Assembly (NCBI GenBank): GCA_014584695.1
Contig: JACTMI010000036.1
Coordinates: 159,594-223,593, forward strand
Source of the DNA: Acidobacteriota bacterium
Lineage (GTDB): Bacteria > Acidobacteriota > Thermoanaerobaculia > Multivoradales > JAGPDF01
Reading direction: 5' to 3'
DNA: 64,000 nt
This document shows positions 62,359 through 64,000 of this stretch, piece by piece. The translations under genes were made by a program, and so were the position numbers. Each line of letters begins with the position of its first letter. Position 1 is the first letter of the stretch. A model generated the notes under the pieces. It saw only the letters and a program-made list of their open reading frames with translations, was not told the DNA's origin and made no database searches.

Positions 62359-63149
62359 CCGGCACCCGGGTCGTCGGCTTTCACCCGGTGCGGGAAGCGC
62401 TGCGCCGCGCGCCGGGTCAGGTGGTCAGGGTTCTGATCGAGCGCGGGCGGGGAGGCGGTCGGCGACGGGAGATCGAGGCGCTCTGCCGGGAGGGGGGCGT
62501 GCTGGTGGAGGAGGCCGAGGCAGTGGTTCTGCACCGGTTCGCCGCCGGGATCTCGAATGGTTTCGCGGCCGAGTTGGAGCTGCGGGCGGCCCCGACCGCG
62601 GGTGAGGGGGGCGGGGACGTCGATCTCGTGGTCCTGGCCGAAGACATCCAGGATCCACGGAATCTGGGCGCGCTCCTGCGCGTCTGCGAGGCGACGGGCG
62701 TCGGTCGGATGCTCTTGCGCGAGCGAGGCTCGGCGCCACTCTCCGAGAGCGCGATGAAGAGCTCCGCCGGTGCCGCGGCATGGCTGCCGATCGAGCGGAT
62801 CGGTGCGACGGCCCAGGAGATCGAGCGGCTCAAGGAGCGGGGTTTCTGGGTCTACGGGCTGGCGATGGAGGGCGAGCCGCCCTGGCAGGTCGATCTGACC
62901 GGCAAGCTGGCGATCTGCGTCGGCGGTGAGGAGTCGGGGCTACGCCGGCTGACCCGCGAGCGCTGCGACGGGTTGCTCGGGCTGCCGATGCGGGGACGGA
63001 TCGAGTCGCTGAATCTGGCGACCGCGGCGGCCGCGGTCCTCTACGAGGCGCTGCGGCAGCGATTGGGTGCCGGCTCCCGGCCCGGCGGCCCGCGCGGTGC
63101 GAGTCGCCCGGCCCGCCGCGGCTTGTCAGATTCCGGATCGGACGGGTAG
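62355..63149 (+). CDS. rlmB: 23S rRNA 2'-O-ribose methyltransferase, RlmB/SpoU family
   Basis: 264 residues. N-terminal substrate domain (VVGFHPVREALRRAPG, HRFAAGISNGFAAE), then the knotted SPOUT domain: LAEDIQDPRNLGALLRVCEA, GGEESGLRRL and PMRGRIESLNLATAAAAVLYE. Most like RlmB (Gm2251), though TrmH relatives share these motifs. TTG start overlaps the ispF stop as TTGA. Confidence 0.9.
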   Translation: MTGTRVVGFHPVREALRRAPGQVVRVLIERGRGGGRRREIEALCREGGVLVEEAEAVVLHRFAAGISNGFAAELELRAAPTAGEGGGDVDLVVLAEDIQDPRNLGALLRVCEATGVGRMLLRERGSAPLSESAMKSSAGAAAWLPIERIGATAQEIERLKERGFWVYGLAMEGEPPWQVDLTGKLAICVGGEESGLRRLTRERCDGLLGLPMRGRIESLNLATAAAAVLYEALRQRLGAGSRPGGPRGASRPARRGLSDSGSDG

Positions 63150-63209
63150 ACTGACGGCGCCGAGGAGCCGGAGCAGTCCGGTCGCCCGGGGATCGGGTCG
63201 GCTCTCCCT

Positions 63210-63284
63210 GCCGGCATAGCTCAGGGGTAGAGCAACCGCCTTGTAAGCGGTAGGTCCTCGGTTCGATTCCGAGTGCCGGCTCCA
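63210..63284 (+). tRNA. tRNA-Thr (anticodon TGT)
   Basis: Acceptor GCCGGCA pairs with TGCCGGC; the anticodon stem CCGCC/GGCGG-type hairpin has loop TTGTAA with TGT; T-loop GGTTCGATTCC. The CCA end is encoded. Confidence 0.95.
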
Positions 63285-63306
63285 GCGAGTTCGTTGACAG
63301 GGTCTG

Positions 63307-63393
63307 GGAGGTGTGGCCGAGCGGTCAATGGCAGCAGACTGTAAATCTGCCGGGCAACGCCCTACGGAGGTTCGAATCCTCCCGCCTCCACCA
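63307..63393 (+). tRNA. tRNA-Tyr (anticodon GTA)
   Basis: 87 bases with a long variable arm, as expected for bacterial tRNA-Tyr. Acceptor GGAGGTG pairs with CGCCTCC (one G-T wobble). The anticodon loop CTGTAAA contains GTA. Encoded CCA. Confidence 0.95.
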
Positions 63394-63421
63394 TCCTGCC
63401 CCGGCGTAGTCGAGACCCCGC

Positions 63422-63496
63422 GCGGGAGTAACTCAGGGGTAGAGTCACGGCCTTCCAAGCCGTTGGTCGCGGGTTCGAATCCCGTCTCCCGCTCCA
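63422..63496 (+). tRNA. tRNA-Gly (anticodon TCC)
   Basis: Acceptor GCGGGAG pairs with CTCCCGC; anticodon loop CTTCCAA contains TCC; GGTTCGAATCC T-arm; CCA encoded. Confidence 0.95.
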
Positions 63497-63751
63497 TCAT
63501 CGAGAACTGAAGGCGGATCCCCCCGGCTTCCGACCGCCCGCCCAGCGGGTCGCGATCGGGGGTAGACAACGTTCACGAACGGTGCCACAATTGCCGGTCC
63601 GGCCCCCGCGGAGGCCTCGTCGCAACGGCGGCGACGAGCGCGTAAGTTGGGGACAGGAAGGGCTTTACACCGGCGAGGGGAGACCCATAGGATTAGAAGG
63701 TTCCGCTGTCGATCGGGCCCCGACGAGGGTCGGAGGCCGGTCTCGTCTGTC
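63497..63751. other. 255-base spacer between tRNA-Gly and tRNA-Thr(GGT)
   Basis: No gene. TTTACA (63664-63669), 18 bases, then TAGGAT (63688-63693) could be a promoter for the last tRNA and tuf. A small palindrome CGTTC-AC-GAACG lies at 63570-63581. Nothing else is evident. Confidence 0.45.
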
Positions 63752-63826
<75 letters not shown>

Positions 63827-63901
63827 TCAGCGGCTGGAGCCGACTAGTTCTCGAACCTGCCCGCCACCGGGCACGACGCATCAGGAGGCAATCGAAGCGC
63901 C

Positions 63902-64000
63902 ATGGCCAAGGAGAAATTCGATCGTTCGAAGCCGCACGTGAACGTAGGGACGATTGGTCACGTGGATCACGGCAAGACGACGTTGACGGCGGCTTTGACG
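63902..64000 (+). CDS. tuf: Elongation factor Tu, 3' part outside window
   Basis: The first 33 codons only. [20 protein letters not shown] and the G1 P-loop [13 protein letters not shown] identify EF-Tu. AGGAGG lies 13 bases before the ATG, slightly far. It is likely co-transcribed with the preceding tRNA-Thr. Confidence 0.96.
   Translation, partial: MAKEKFDRSKPHVNVGTIGHVDHGKTTLTAALT

Overview
This is a very GC-rich bacterial chromosome segment with tightly packed genes and many 4-base start/stop overlaps (ATGA, GTGA, TTGA). The mix suggests an Acidobacteriota member, perhaps near Thermoanaerobaculia: an Oar-like TonB receptor with an N-terminal carboxypeptidase-regulatory domain, a MoxR/DUF58/Bat operon, an FHA-GAF-cyclase, a TatT-type TRAP transporter, and a tRNA-Thr-Tyr-Gly-Thr-tuf arrangement. 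This placement is inference from gene content; there is no rRNA in the window.

Layout. 1-3.8 kb: lysoplasmalogenase-like YhhN protein (5' end cut off), OPT transporter and MATE transporter. 3.9-13 kb: an accessory island. An ECF-type sigma factor lies divergent from a run of same-strand genes encoding an outer-membrane-like protein, a secretory-PLA2-like lipoprotein, an SGNH hydrolase, a papain-like peptidase, a frameshifted cPLA2/patatin-like phospholipase, a damaged small gene and a membrane TPR protein. Three of these genes are preceded by the same 29-base two-block element, which looks like a promoter for one dedicated sigma factor. The first part of the island is visibly less GC-rich than the rest.

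13-31 kb: AlkA-like glycosylase, a 2Fe-2S ferredoxin with a CBM9-like partner, the large Oar-like receptor, a DprE1/DprE2-like epimerase pair, a short repeat element, a TatT-TatP-TatQM TRAP operon, a lysine catabolic pair (ALDH7 and lysine 6-aminotransferase) flanking an O-antigen-ligase-like polymerase, and a GAF-GGDEF protein. 31-38.5 kb: a seven-gene minus-strand operon, MoxR, DUF58, BatD-like, BatA, BatB, TPR BatC, BatD.

38.7-57 kb: housekeeping genes. These are ksgA, ftsK, fmt, rsmB and HU; a glycosyltransferase; the operon moaC-namZ-(unknown)-aminotransferase-serA; rlpA and purB; FHA-GAF-cyclase with a HAM1-like NTPase; and ubiE-folD-coaE. 57-64 kb: the translation block rplM-rpsI-rpsB-tsf-pyrH-frr-ispD-ispF-rlmB, four tRNA genes, and the start of tuf running off the right edge.

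The strongest candidate for something undescribed is the 3.9-13 kb island. Three unrelated lipid-hydrolase folds and a cysteine peptidase sit beside an ECF sigma factor and share a promoter-like element.
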